Shown here piece by piece: positions 56,172-64,000 of a stretch of DNA of 64,000 nucleotides. How positions within the stretch are numbered: position 1 is the first letter of the stretch; each line of letters opens with the position of its first letter. This DNA is from Methylotenera mobilis 13 (GTDB lineage: Bacteria > Pseudomonadota > Gammaproteobacteria > Burkholderiales > Methylophilaceae): NCBI RefSeq assembly GCF_000384255.1, contig NZ_KB913035.1, positions 905,362 to 969,361 of the forward strand, in the 5' to 3' direction. The translations under genes were made by a program, and so were the position numbers. Under the pieces are notes generated by a model. It was not told the DNA's origin and did not search any database. It worked only from the letters and a program-made list of their open reading frames with translations.

Positions 56172-57890
56172 ATGATTGTATTAGGTTTATCAGGTGCATT
56201 AGGGCACGACGCTTCAGCGGCCATTTTGGTCGACGGTAAAATTATTGCAGCAGCGGAAGAAGAACGTTTTATTCGCGATAAGCATGCGAAAAATAAATTT
56301 CCGTATGAAGCTGCAAAATTTTGTATGAAGCAAGCTGGTATCAAACCAGAACAGGTTGATATCGTTGCTTTCCCCTATGCGGAAATTCCATTAAGTACGA
56401 GTGCGCGTTGGCATTACGCTAAACGTCACTGGTACGCGCCTGATCGCGCGCTTGATGCCATTTTTAACGGTAATCGTCGTTTCCGTCGTAATCGTGATAA
56501 ATCATTAAAGTTAATGGCAGACTTAGGCTTAACTAACGCTAAGTTCGTGCCAGTTGAGCACCACTTGGCGCATGCTTCAAGTGCTTATCATTTGAGCGGT
56601 TTCAAAGAGAAAACAGCGATTGTTGGTATCGATGGTAAAGGTGAGTACGCGACCACATTCTTTGGCTATGGTGAAAATGGGAAGATCCATAAAATCAAAG
56701 AATTTTATGATCCTGACTCATTAGGTGGTATGTATGGTGCAATCACCGAGTATCTTGGATTTGAGATGCTAGATGGTGAGTTTAAAGTCATGGGCATGGC
56801 GCCTTATGGCGATGCAAGTAAATATGATTTATCTAAATTGGTGACGTTTGAGAACGGTGATTTACGTGTCAATACTGAATTAGTGAACGTGGTTGGTTTA
56901 CGCCGCTATAAAGAAAATGGCAAGGGCTATTATTTCACACCTGAGTTGATTGAGTGGCTAGGTCCTAAGCGCCACGGCGATGAAATTGACGATCCTTATA
57001 TTCACTATGCAGCTTCTGTGCAAGCATTGTTAGAAGATGTAGCACTAAAAATGATTGATTATTACCTCGGTGATATTATCAAGGAAACTGGCCGTATTGC
57101 GATGGCGGGTGGCGTTGCACTTAACGTGAAATTGAACCAACGCATTATTGCGATGCCTCATGTTAAAGAGCTATTTGTTCAACCTGCATCAGGTGATAAC
57201 GGCACTTCCTTGGGAGCAGCTACCTATGCGGCGCACTTAGCTGGTGATTCAATTCAGAAAATGGAGCATGCTTACTTAGGGCCAGCTTTTACATCAGAAG
57301 AATGTGTCGCGGCATGTGAGGCACATCCGCAGAAGCCAGTCTTTACCCGCGTCGAGAATGCACCGCAAAAAGCTGCTGAATTGCTAGCGAGTGGTAACCC
57401 ATTAGCATGGCTGCAAGGCCGTATGGAGTTCGGTCCACGTTCACTTGGTTGCCGTAGTATTTTAGGCGACCCAAGTTATCCTGGAGTGGCTGATAGAATC
57501 AACGCGCAAATTAAATATCGTGAGCGCTGGCGCCCATTCTGCCCAAGTATGCTGGATCGTGTTGCGTCTGATATTTTGCAGACTGAGCATCCTGCGCCTT
57601 ATATGACGTTTACGTTTGATGTGGCGGAGCATTGGAAGTCACGCATTCCAGAAGTTGTGCATGAAGATGGTACTGCGAGAGCTCAAGTCGTTACAAGAGA
57701 AACTAACCCTCGCTACTATGAGTTGATAGAACATCTTGAGAAGTTACGTGGCGTGCCTGTGGTGCTAAACACTTCGTTAAATCGTCGTGGTGAGCCTATG
57801 ATTTGTTCACCGACTGATGCGTTGAATATGTTTTATGGTTGCGACCTAGAGTATTTGATGATGGAAGATGTTTTAGTGACTAAAAAATGA
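56172..57890 (+). CDS. Carbamoyltransferase, NodU/CmcH family
   Basis: A 572-residue O-carbamoyltransferase that uses carbamoyl phosphate and ATP. The Kae1-like half starts V-L-G-L-S-G-A-L-G-H-D-A-S-A-A-I-L and has the metal motif E-H-H-L-A-H-A-S-S-A-Y; the YrdC-like half ends with L-N-T-S-L-N-R-R-G-E-P-M. Placed among core kinase and heptosyl genes it recalls WapO of Pseudomonas aeruginosa, which carbamoylates core heptose; here the target is inferred. It follows the tandem kinase and ends before a 17-bp-stem terminator. Confidence 0.9.
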   Translation: MIVLGLSGALGHDASAAILVDGKIIAAAEEERFIRDKHAKNKFPYEAAKFCMKQAGIKPEQVDIVAFPYAEIPLSTSARWHYAKRHWYAPDRALDAIFNGNRRFRRNRDKSLKLMADLGLTNAKFVPVEHHLAHASSAYHLSGFKEKTAIVGIDGKGEYATTFFGYGENGKIHKIKEFYDPDSLGGMYGAITEYLGFEMLDGEFKVMGMAPYGDASKYDLSKLVTFENGDLRVNTELVNVVGLRRYKENGKGYYFTPELIEWLGPKRHGDEIDDPYIHYAASVQALLEDVALKMIDYYLGDIIKETGRIAMAGGVALNVKLNQRIIAMPHVKELFVQPASGDNGTSLGAATYAAHLAGDSIQKMEHAYLGPAFTSEECVAACEAHPQKPVFTRVENAPQKAAELLASGNPLAWLQGRMEFGPRSLGCRSILGDPSYPGVADRINAQIKYRERWRPFCPSMLDRVASDILQTEHPAPYMTFTFDVAEHWKSRIPEVVHEDGTARAQVVTRETNPRYYELIEHLEKLRGVPVVLNTSLNRRGEPMICSPTDALNMFYGCDLEYLMMEDVLVTKK

Positions 57891-57920
57891 TTTGATGTAA
57901 ATTAAAAGGTCTAAATTGAC

Positions 57921-57958
57921 GTCAAACAAAAGCCGCTTATTAGCGGCTTTTGTTTGAC
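57921..57958 (+). terminator. Terminator after the carbamoyltransferase
   Basis: A perfect 17-bp stem (57921-57937 with 57942-57958) and a TATT loop, 31 bp after the stop, with T-rich right arm (GGCTTTTGTTTG). Confidence 0.88.
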
Positions 57959-58072
57959 GATATGCCTTAGTTTAGCGATAATCGGGGTTGATGTTTATCT
58001 TTACTTAGTAAGTCATTTTTATTATTAAGTTCCGCTAGTTAAGTCAGTTATCTGAGTAGAGTATCTAAAATT

Positions 58073-59887
58073 ATGAAACAGTCCCATATAGAAGTTACTG
58101 AACGTATTATTGAGAAAAGCCGCCCAACGCGCACGGCCTATTTGAACCGTTTGGATGATATCGTTAATCGACCACGTGGTGCAGACCGTCTGGGTTGTGC
58201 AAACGTGGCACATGCTTTTGCTGCAATGCCAGCGAATGATAAATTGCGTGTGGTGGTAGAAAAAGCACCTAATATCGGTATTGTTACCGCCTATAACGAG
58301 ATGCTTTCCGCGCATCAGCCTTATGTTAACTATCCTGATATTATTCGTGATGAAGCACATAAATACGGTGCAACTGTTCAAGTGGCTGGTGGCGTACCAG
58401 CGATGTGTGACGGCATTACCCAAGGTGAGCCAGGCATGGAGTTGTCGCTATTTAGCCGCGATACGATTGCGATGGGTACTGCGATTGCACTTTCACATGA
58501 TGTGTTCGATGCGGCATTGTTATTAGGTATCTGCGATAAAATCGTGCCAGGTCTTTTGATTGGTGCGTTACAGTTTGGACATTTGCCTTGTGTATTTGTG
58601 CCAGCCGGTCCAATGAGCACTGGTATTGATAACACGACTAAATCTAAAGTACGTGAGCAGTATGCACAAGGTAAAGTCGGTCGTGAAGAGTTGCTTGCTT
58701 CAGAGTCGGCGGCGTATCATGGTGCTGGTACCTGTACGTTTTACGGTACTGCTAACAGCAACCAAATGTTGATGGAAGCCATGGGCTTGCATGTGCCTGG
58801 TGCTGCTTTTGTGCATCCTCACGAAGGATTGCGTGAGTTGCTCACGCGTGAATCTGTAAAAATGGTGTTAAATAACATCAAAAGTAAAAACTTCACGCCG
58901 ATTGGCCGCATGGTGGATGAGCATGTGATTGTGAACGCAATGGTTGCTTTGTTGGCTACGGGCGGTTCTACTAATCATTTGATTCACTGGGTCGCTATTG
59001 CGCGCGCAGCAGGCATTATTATTGATTGGACTGATTTCTACCATTTAGCTAAAACAACGCCACTATTAGCGAGTGTTTATCCTAATGGTAAAGCAGACGT
59101 GAATGAATTCCAGTCTGCTGGCGGTCCAGCATTTGTGATTCGTGAATTGATCGAGGCTGGTTACATGTTCCCTGACGTATTAACCGTTGCGCACGGTGGT
59201 TTACGTGAGTACGGTAAATTGCCAGTGAAAGAAGAAAATAAAGTAGTTTGGAAAGATTTGCCAAAAGAAAGCAGTGATGAAACGATCGTGCGCACAGCGG
59301 CATTCCCATTCAGTGAGTCAGGTGGCTTGCGCTTACTTAAAGGTAATTTGGGTCGTAGTGTGATTAAAATCTCAGCAGTGCCTGAAGACCGTCACATCAT
59401 TGAAGCACCAGCGATTGTATTTGATGCGCAGGAAGAGTTATTAGCCGCGTTTGACCGTGGTGAGCTCGAAAAAGACTTTATTGCAGTGGTGCGTTTCCAA
59501 GGCCCTAAAGCCAACGGTATGCCAGAACTACACAAGTTAACACCGCCGATGGCTGTGTTGCAAAACAAAGGGTTTAAAGTGGCTATTGTGACCGATGGCC
59601 GTATGAGTGGGGCATCAGGCAAGATTCCAGCAGCTATCCATTTAAGCCCTGAAGCCTCAGCAGGTGGTCCACTAGCTAAAGTGCGTGATGGCGATATTAT
59701 TCGCCTCAATGCGACTGTAGGCATGGTGAACGTGCTGGTTGATGAAGATGAATGGGCAGAGCGTGAAGTTGCCGAGCTTTCTGATAGTAAGCGTCATAGC
59801 AACTCACACGGTTTTGGTCGTGAGTTATTTGGTGGTATGCGTAAAAACGTACTATCAGCCGAAGAAGGCGCAGTCACCTGGTTATAA
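58073..59887 (+). CDS. edd: 6-phosphogluconate dehydratase
   Basis: A 604-residue IlvD/Edd-family [Fe-S] dehydratase that makes 2-keto-3-deoxy-6-phosphogluconate. It has the Edd start with R-P-T-R-T-A-Y-L-N-R, G-V-P-A-M-C-D-G-I-T-Q-G, the cluster cysteines in L-L-G-I-C-D-K-I and G-T-C-T-F-Y-G-T-A-N-S-N-Q, and the C-terminal D-G-R-M-S-G-A-S-G-K-I-P. Length matches Edd rather than IlvD. eda follows after 221 bp. In ribulose-monophosphate methylotrophs this route cleaves hexose phosphate to C3 units. Confidence 0.97.
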   Translation: MKQSHIEVTERIIEKSRPTRTAYLNRLDDIVNRPRGADRLGCANVAHAFAAMPANDKLRVVVEKAPNIGIVTAYNEMLSAHQPYVNYPDIIRDEAHKYGATVQVAGGVPAMCDGITQGEPGMELSLFSRDTIAMGTAIALSHDVFDAALLLGICDKIVPGLLIGALQFGHLPCVFVPAGPMSTGIDNTTKSKVREQYAQGKVGREELLASESAAYHGAGTCTFYGTANSNQMLMEAMGLHVPGAAFVHPHEGLRELLTRESVKMVLNNIKSKNFTPIGRMVDEHVIVNAMVALLATGGSTNHLIHWVAIARAAGIIIDWTDFYHLAKTTPLLASVYPNGKADVNEFQSAGGPAFVIRELIEAGYMFPDVLTVAHGGLREYGKLPVKEENKVVWKDLPKESSDETIVRTAAFPFSESGGLRLLKGNLGRSVIKISAVPEDRHIIEAPAIVFDAQEELLAAFDRGELEKDFIAVVRFQGPKANGMPELHKLTPPMAVLQNKGFKVAIVTDGRMSGASGKIPAAIHLSPEASAGGPLAKVRDGDIIRLNATVGMVNVLVDEDEWAEREVAELSDSKRHSNSHGFGRELFGGMRKNVLSAEEGAVTWL

Positions 59888-60048
59888 CCTTGCAAATCAA
59901 ACGATAACGTTGTTGCATCTCGCTTGCCGTACTAGTTGTACTGTCTGCGCTCATGCGCCTAGTTATCCTTTGATTATCAAAGTTTTTGAACGCGTTTGGA
60001 AATATAATTAATTTTGAAACGGTTTCTAGTTTTGCAAAACTTTAAAAC

Positions 60049-60078
60049 ACTGGATTCATGCTTGCGCATGAGTCCAGT
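60049..60078. repeat. Hairpin in the eda leader
   Basis: ACTGGATTCATGC (60049-60061) pairs with GCATGAGTCCAGT (60066-60078), twelve Watson-Crick pairs and one T-G pair, loop of four. It lies 31 bp before the eda ATG. No T run follows on the plus strand, so it is more likely a leader structure or a dispersed palindrome than a terminator. Confidence 0.55.
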
Positions 60079-60108
60079 AAAAATAAATTAACATCATAGG
60101 TAGAAAAA

Positions 60109-60735
60109 ATGAGTACATTAGATTTAGCTAATCACGGTCCAGTGATTCCAGTGATTGTGATTAACAGAGTAGAGGATGCTGTGCCAATGGCAGAAGCGCT
60201 ACTTGAAGGTGGTATCAAAGTGTTAGAAGTAACGTTGCGTACCTCATGCGCATTAGCCGGTATGGAGCAAATTGCTAAACACGTACCTGATGCAATTTTA
60301 GGTTCAGGTACAGTACGTAACCTTAAAGATGCGCAAGCTTCTAAAGATGCTGGTTGTCAGTTTGCAGTTAGCCCAGGCTATACCAGTGAACTAGGTCAAT
60401 ACGCACGTAAAATCGGTTTGCCGTTATTGCCAGGCGTTTCTACTGGCTCAGAAATCATGATGGCAAATGCTGATGATTACTACTTCTTAAAACTATTCCC
60501 AGCAGTTGCTGTGGGTGGTATTAACTTGCTAAAAGGTTTTGCTGGTCCATTCGGCGATGTGAAATTCTGTCCTACAGGCGGTGTTACTGTTGAGAGCGCA
60601 CCTCAATTCTTGGCGTTACCTAACGTAGTCGTTTGCGGCGGTACATGGTTAACGCCAGCCGATGCAGTTGCACGTGGCGATTGGGCACACATTACTAAGT
60701 TAGCCAAAGAGGCGAGTGCTATTAAAGCGGCTTAG
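60109..60735 (+). CDS. eda: KDPG/KHG aldolase
   Basis: A 208-residue class I aldolase that splits 2-keto-3-deoxy-6-phosphogluconate to pyruvate and glyceraldehyde 3-phosphate. G-G-I-K-V-L-E-V-T-L-R-T carries the catalytic Glu, L-K-L-F-P-A the Schiff-base Lys, and F-C-P-T-G-G-V and C-G-G-T-W-L the phosphate site. It follows edd, and a terminator ends it. Confidence 0.97.
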   Translation: MSTLDLANHGPVIPVIVINRVEDAVPMAEALLEGGIKVLEVTLRTSCALAGMEQIAKHVPDAILGSGTVRNLKDAQASKDAGCQFAVSPGYTSELGQYARKIGLPLLPGVSTGSEIMMANADDYYFLKLFPAVAVGGINLLKGFAGPFGDVKFCPTGGVTVESAPQFLALPNVVVCGGTWLTPADAVARGDWAHITKLAKEASAIKAA

Positions 60736-60795
60736 GTGAGCAGTCTGAAATAGTGAGCTAAATTCACTAAACAGTTATATCAGAAAGCTATCATC

Positions 60796-60832
60796 GGGCT
60801 TTGTACTAAGTTTTAGTGCAAAGCCCTTTTTC
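60796..60832 (+). terminator. Terminator of eda
   Basis: GGGCTTTG-T-ACTAA and TTAGT-G-CAAAGCCC form a stem of about 14 pairs (one G-T) around GTTT, followed by TTTTT. Confidence 0.88.
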
Positions 60833-60858
60833 ATTAAGATTCAAAGTTTGGATAGAAT

Positions 60859-61518
60859 TTGCAAATAGATATCAAAAAATATAAAACCATTGTATTTGAT
60901 TGCGATGGCGTGGTGCTCGACTCTAACATAGTTAAAACTGAAGCCTATTTTAGAACAGCAAAGAGCTTGGGTGCTACCGACGCTCAAGCGCAGGCCTTAG
61001 TTGATTATCACGTGCGATTAGGGGGCATTTCTCGCTATCATAAGTTTGATTACTATCTGCGTGAAATAACGCATCAGCCCGTTACAAAAGAAGCCATTCA
61101 GATATTATTAGATGAATTCGCTCGAGAGCTTGAAGTGGTATTGATGGAGTGTCAAATAGCTGAAGGCTTAAGTGCATTGCGACAAGCTACACCAAAAGCG
61201 AGTTGGATGATACTATCAGGCGGAGATCAGCAAGAAATTCGCACCTTGTTTGCTAAGCGTGATTTGGCAAAGTATTTTGATGGTGGCTTGTTTGGTAGCC
61301 CTGATAACAAAGATACGGTGCTGGCACGTGAGAAAGAAAACGGCCATTTGCAGTTCCCTGCTCTGTTTATTGGAGATAGCAAGTATGACTTTGAAGCAGC
61401 AACACGTGCCGGATTAGATTTTGTATTCCTAAGTGACTGGACTGAGGTGGCCGATTGGCAAGCGTACTGCCAAATGCACCGAATTCATGTGGTGAAAAAC
61501 TTATTAGCTTTAATGTAA
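60859..61518 (+). CDS. HAD-superfamily hydrolase
   Basis: A 219-residue phosphatase-like protein: nucleophile motif V-F-D-C-D-G-V-V-L-D-S (first Asp nucleophile, second Asp acid/base), cap domain (about 25-95), motif II I-L-S-G-G and motif IV F-I-G-D-S-K-Y-D. The start is TTG with GGAT upstream. Similar phosphoglycolate phosphatase-like HADs occur beside sugar-nucleotide and LPS genes; the substrate may be a sugar phosphate, but is not determined. Confidence 0.82.
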   Translation: MQIDIKKYKTIVFDCDGVVLDSNIVKTEAYFRTAKSLGATDAQAQALVDYHVRLGGISRYHKFDYYLREITHQPVTKEAIQILLDEFARELEVVLMECQIAEGLSALRQATPKASWMILSGGDQQEIRTLFAKRDLAKYFDGGLFGSPDNKDTVLAREKENGHLQFPALFIGDSKYDFEAATRAGLDFVFLSDWTEVADWQAYCQMHRIHVVKNLLALM

Positions 61519-61603
61519 GTAATTAGGCGAATCCTATTAGCTAAATCCTAATAGCCAAATCTAAGTGAGTTTAACTTACGCCTAGTCTGGCTTTGGCGCC
61601 TAC

Positions 61604-62632
61604 TCAGCTTTGGGTAATGGGAATCACTTTTTTGATGACATCATTCGGCTTGATGTTTACAAGGCAGTTTAGGTGGCCGAGAGGGCACTCACGTTTGAAG
61701 CATGGACTACATGCTAAACCTAGATATTCAACTACTGCGTTTGGGTGCATCGGCGGTGTGTGGTGAGGGTCAGACGATCCGTAGATGGCAATCAGGTGCT
61801 TGTCTAATGCTGCGGCAACGTGCATCAGACCTGAATCGTTGCTGATGATGCTGTCGCACATGGCCATCAGGTCAATCGCTTCGCCAAGTTTGGTTTTTCC
61901 GCCAAAATCAGTACAGCGGTTTTGCGTTATCTGGTTGATAGCGGAGGTGACTGGAATGTCTTTTTCTGAACCAAATAGCCATACTTGCCAACCTTGATTT
62001 AACGCTTGATTCGCGACCTCTGCGTAGTGCTCAATCGGCCAGCGTTTTGCCTCGCCGAACTCCGCACCAGGGCATAAACCTAGTATCTTGCTTGTTGGCT
62101 CAGTCAAACCAATCTTATTTAATATCGATAAAGCATTAGTTTTACTATATTTCAGCGTCGGAATAGGTATTGGTGAAGTTAGCGTTTGCGCTCTGCTTAG
62201 ACCTAAGTTTACAAAGCGCTCTACAGTTTTCTTTAGTTTGGTTTTGTCCAGAGGCCGAACATCATTAATAAGGCCATAACGCATTTCACCTAAATAACTC
62301 GTTCGCTGTTTAATATTGGCAGCCCAAGGGAGCAAGGCAGATTTGAGTGAGTTAGTTAAAACAATGGCTTGTGTGTAGCCTTGGTTTCTCAGTGATTTCC
62401 CAAATTTTATTCTATCAAAAAATGCTAGTTCACCATGCTTGAACGGTAGTGGAATCTTGCCGGAAACTTCAGGCATGCGTTCTAGTAAAGGCAGTGTCCA
62501 AGCAGGAGCTGCAACGTCGATTATGCAATCTGGGTGGTTGCTTTTTAGTACTTTAAACAAACTTTGCGCCATCACCATGTCGCCGACCCAAGCGGGGCCA
62601 AGTATTAGAATTTTGTTGGTTGTGTTTGTCAT
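61604..62632 (-). CDS. waaF: Lipopolysaccharide heptosyltransferase II
   Basis: A 342-residue GT9 enzyme that adds heptose II to heptose I of the core. I-L-I-L-G-P-A-W-V-G-D-M-V-M-A-Q-S-L, L-C-P-G-A-E-F-G-E-A-K-R-W-P and S-N-D-S-G-L-M-H-V-A-A-A are WaaF features, as is the C-terminal Cys cluster C-S-P-C-F-K-R-E-C-P-L-G. It lies 49 bp downstream of hldE on the same strand, so precursor synthesis and transfer are co-expressed. Confidence 0.95.
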   Translation of the reverse strand: MTNTTNKILILGPAWVGDMVMAQSLFKVLKSNHPDCIIDVAAPAWTLPLLERMPEVSGKIPLPFKHGELAFFDRIKFGKSLRNQGYTQAIVLTNSLKSALLPWAANIKQRTSYLGEMRYGLINDVRPLDKTKLKKTVERFVNLGLSRAQTLTSPIPIPTLKYSKTNALSILNKIGLTEPTSKILGLCPGAEFGEAKRWPIEHYAEVANQALNQGWQVWLFGSEKDIPVTSAINQITQNRCTDFGGKTKLGEAIDLMAMCDSIISNDSGLMHVAAALDKHLIAIYGSSDPHHTPPMHPNAVVEYLGLACSPCFKRECPLGHLNCLVNIKPNDVIKKVIPITQS

Positions 62633-62681
62633 TAATGCGTTAGCGTTGATGCTGGTGTTCTGGTATTTTTACAGGAGAGTA

Positions 62682-64000
62682 TTAACTATTCATTTTTTTA
62701 ATGATGTTACTGGTACTACGGCCAGCGACTAAGTCGATTAGCGCGATTTCACCACCCCAGGACTCAACCTCTTTTCCACCCACTACTTGGTCTGCTGTGT
62801 AGTCACTTCCCTTTGCAATCACATGAGGTTTAACCGCATTAATTAAACTAAGCGGCGTATCTTCATCAAATAGGATAACTGCATCGACAGATTCTAACGC
62901 TGCCAGTACGCGCGCACGATCATTTTCATGCACAACTGGGCGGGTTGGTCCTTTAATCGCACTGACTGAGCGATCGGTATTTAATCCTAAAATTAGTTTA
63001 TCGCCGCGTTTCTTTGCTGCTTCTAAATAGGTGACGTGGCCAGCATGTAACAAATCAAAGCAGCCATTGGTAAATACGATTTTTTGATTAGCTTTTTTCC
63101 AAGCATCTACTTTTTGCATAAGATGGGGTAAGTCACACACTTTATGCGCTTGCTCAGAAGATTGCTCACTGGCTAAAGCTTCAATTAAGTCATCGCGGCT
63201 AATGGGCACTGTGCCTACTTTACCTACAACAACGCCTGCAGCAATGTTGGCAAGTTGCAATGCTTCTAATGGGCTGAGTGCGTGTATGAGGCCTGCGGCA
63301 AGGGTGGCAATCACAGTGTCACCTGCGCCAGAAACATCAAACACTTGTTTGGCTGTGGCTGGTAATAAGTGGCTGCTGTCATCAATCAATGAAATACCCT
63401 CTTCACCACGTGTAACCACTAAAAAAGCTAGATCCAGCGTATTTTTGAGTGCTGTTGCTTTATCAATTAAGTTGGCATCATGGATAGAAACAGCGCAAGC
63501 CTCTGCGGTCTCTTTTTTGTTTGGTGTAAGCGCTGTGGCGCTTTTGTATTTGCTGTAATCATGCCCTTTAGGGTCAACCAGCGTGGTAATACCTTGTGCA
63601 TTACACATTTCAATAATTTTCTGGCAAACGTCGGTGCTCAGTAAACCCTTGGCATAGTCAGACAAAATGACGACCGCGGGTTCAAGTGCAATTTCTTCAG
63701 CAATCGCATGTAATAGCTGCGAATTCTCGTTTGCACTGAATGTGGTGCTGTCTTCCTGATCTAAGCGCATCATTTGTTGATGCCCGCCTAAAATGCGGGT
63801 TTTGGCGACGGTCGGGCGTTGGTTTGAGCGAATGACGTGATTGATATTAATTTTTGTATCAATCATTAAATTTAGCAGAATATTAGCTTCATTATCTGCA
63901 CCAACGCAGCCAATGATATGTGTTTTGATGCCAAGTAAGGATAAATTGGCGGCCACATTCGCGGCGCCACCAGCTCTATCTTGCTGTGACTTGATTAATA
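62682..64000 (-). CDS. hldE: Bifunctional heptose kinase/adenylyltransferase HldE (5' end outside window)
   Basis: The frame is open to the right edge and lacks its first few dozen residues. The N-terminal ribokinase-like domain starts in view with A-G-G-A-A-N-V-A-A-N-L and has D-V-S-G-A-G-D-T-V-I-A-T-L with the catalytic Asp; it phosphorylates heptose 7-phosphate at O1. The C-terminal domain, with F-T-N-G-C-F-D-L-L-H-A-G-H, adds AMP to give ADP-heptose. The order kinase then adenylyltransferase is that of HldE. waaF follows. Confidence 0.95.
   Translation of the reverse strand, partial: LIKSQQDRAGGAANVAANLSLLGIKTHIIGCVGADNEANILLNLMIDTKININHVIRSNQRPTVAKTRILGGHQQMMRLDQEDSTTFSANENSQLLHAIAEEIALEPAVVILSDYAKGLLSTDVCQKIIEMCNAQGITTLVDPKGHDYSKYKSATALTPNKKETAEACAVSIHDANLIDKATALKNTLDLAFLVVTRGEEGISLIDDSSHLLPATAKQVFDVSGAGDTVIATLAAGLIHALSPLEALQLANIAAGVVVGKVGTVPISRDDLIEALASEQSSEQAHKVCDLPHLMQKVDAWKKANQKIVFTNGCFDLLHAGHVTYLEAAKKRGDKLILGLNTDRSVSAIKGPTRPVVHENDRARVLAALESVDAVILFDEDTPLSLINAVKPHVIAKGSDYTADQVVGGKEVESWGGEIALIDLVAGRSTSNIIKKMNS

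Overview
The window reads as chromosome of a low-GC betaproteobacterial methylotroph of the family Methylophilaceae, probably Methylotenera or a close relative. The reasons are a lanthanide-type (XoxF) methanol dehydrogenase beside a small cytochrome c, an Entner-Doudoroff pair (edd, eda), and betaproteobacterial housekeeping neighbourhoods (grpE-dnaK-dnaJ, ftsY-ftsE-ftsX, rsmD-coaD-ferredoxin). Genus is inferred from gene content only. Every call rests on reading translations and motifs by eye; no database search was run.

Layout. 1-3.6 kb: the 5' part of a sigma-54 activator of the AcoR type, divergent from xoxF and a cytochrome c; the intergenic DNA holds a 30-bp dyad and a near-consensus -24/-12 promoter. 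3.7-6.6 kb: a diguanylate cyclase, a cold-shock protein and IF-1. 6.6-12.9 kb: a heavy-metal RND efflux operon with two small accessory proteins. 13.0-20.5 kb: an RpfG-type HD-GYP response regulator and a 2102-residue hybrid histidine kinase. 20.5-23.2 kb: a DUF465 protein, tRNA-Asp, tRNA-Val and a second diguanylate cyclase. 23.5-26.2 kb: a two-component system bracketed by two PepSY proteins, each preceded by a PmrA-like direct repeat. 26.4-29.1 kb: ftsX, ftsE, ftsY. 29.4-34.6 kb: an M16 peptidase pair, rsmD, coaD, ferredoxin, a glyoxalase-family protein, a GIY-YIG protein and a small unknown. 34.7-38.9 kb: a frameshifted M23 peptidase and creB-creC-creD with a cre-tag before creD. 39.1-44.8 kb: a YbaL-type antiporter, then dnaJ, dnaK and grpE with sigma-32 promoters.

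From 45 kb to the right edge most genes serve the cell surface: glycosyltransferases and a WbsX-like protein, an InaA-like kinase fold, waaC, a WaaG-WaaP fusion, an LpxL-type acyltransferase, a protein with two tandem kinase folds, a carbamoyltransferase, waaF and hldE. edd, eda and a HAD hydrolase sit inside this block. Together the genes predict an inner core built from heptose (HldE, WaaC, WaaF), extended by WaaG, phosphorylated by several kinases and perhaps carbamoylated, a pattern resembling the Pseudomonas aeruginosa core.

The points I would look at first are the sigma-54 architecture in front of xoxF, the WaaG-WaaP fusion with its kinase neighbours and carbamoyltransferase, and the PepSY two-component module with matching operators. 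I see no CRISPR array, insertion sequence, prophage or rRNA gene.
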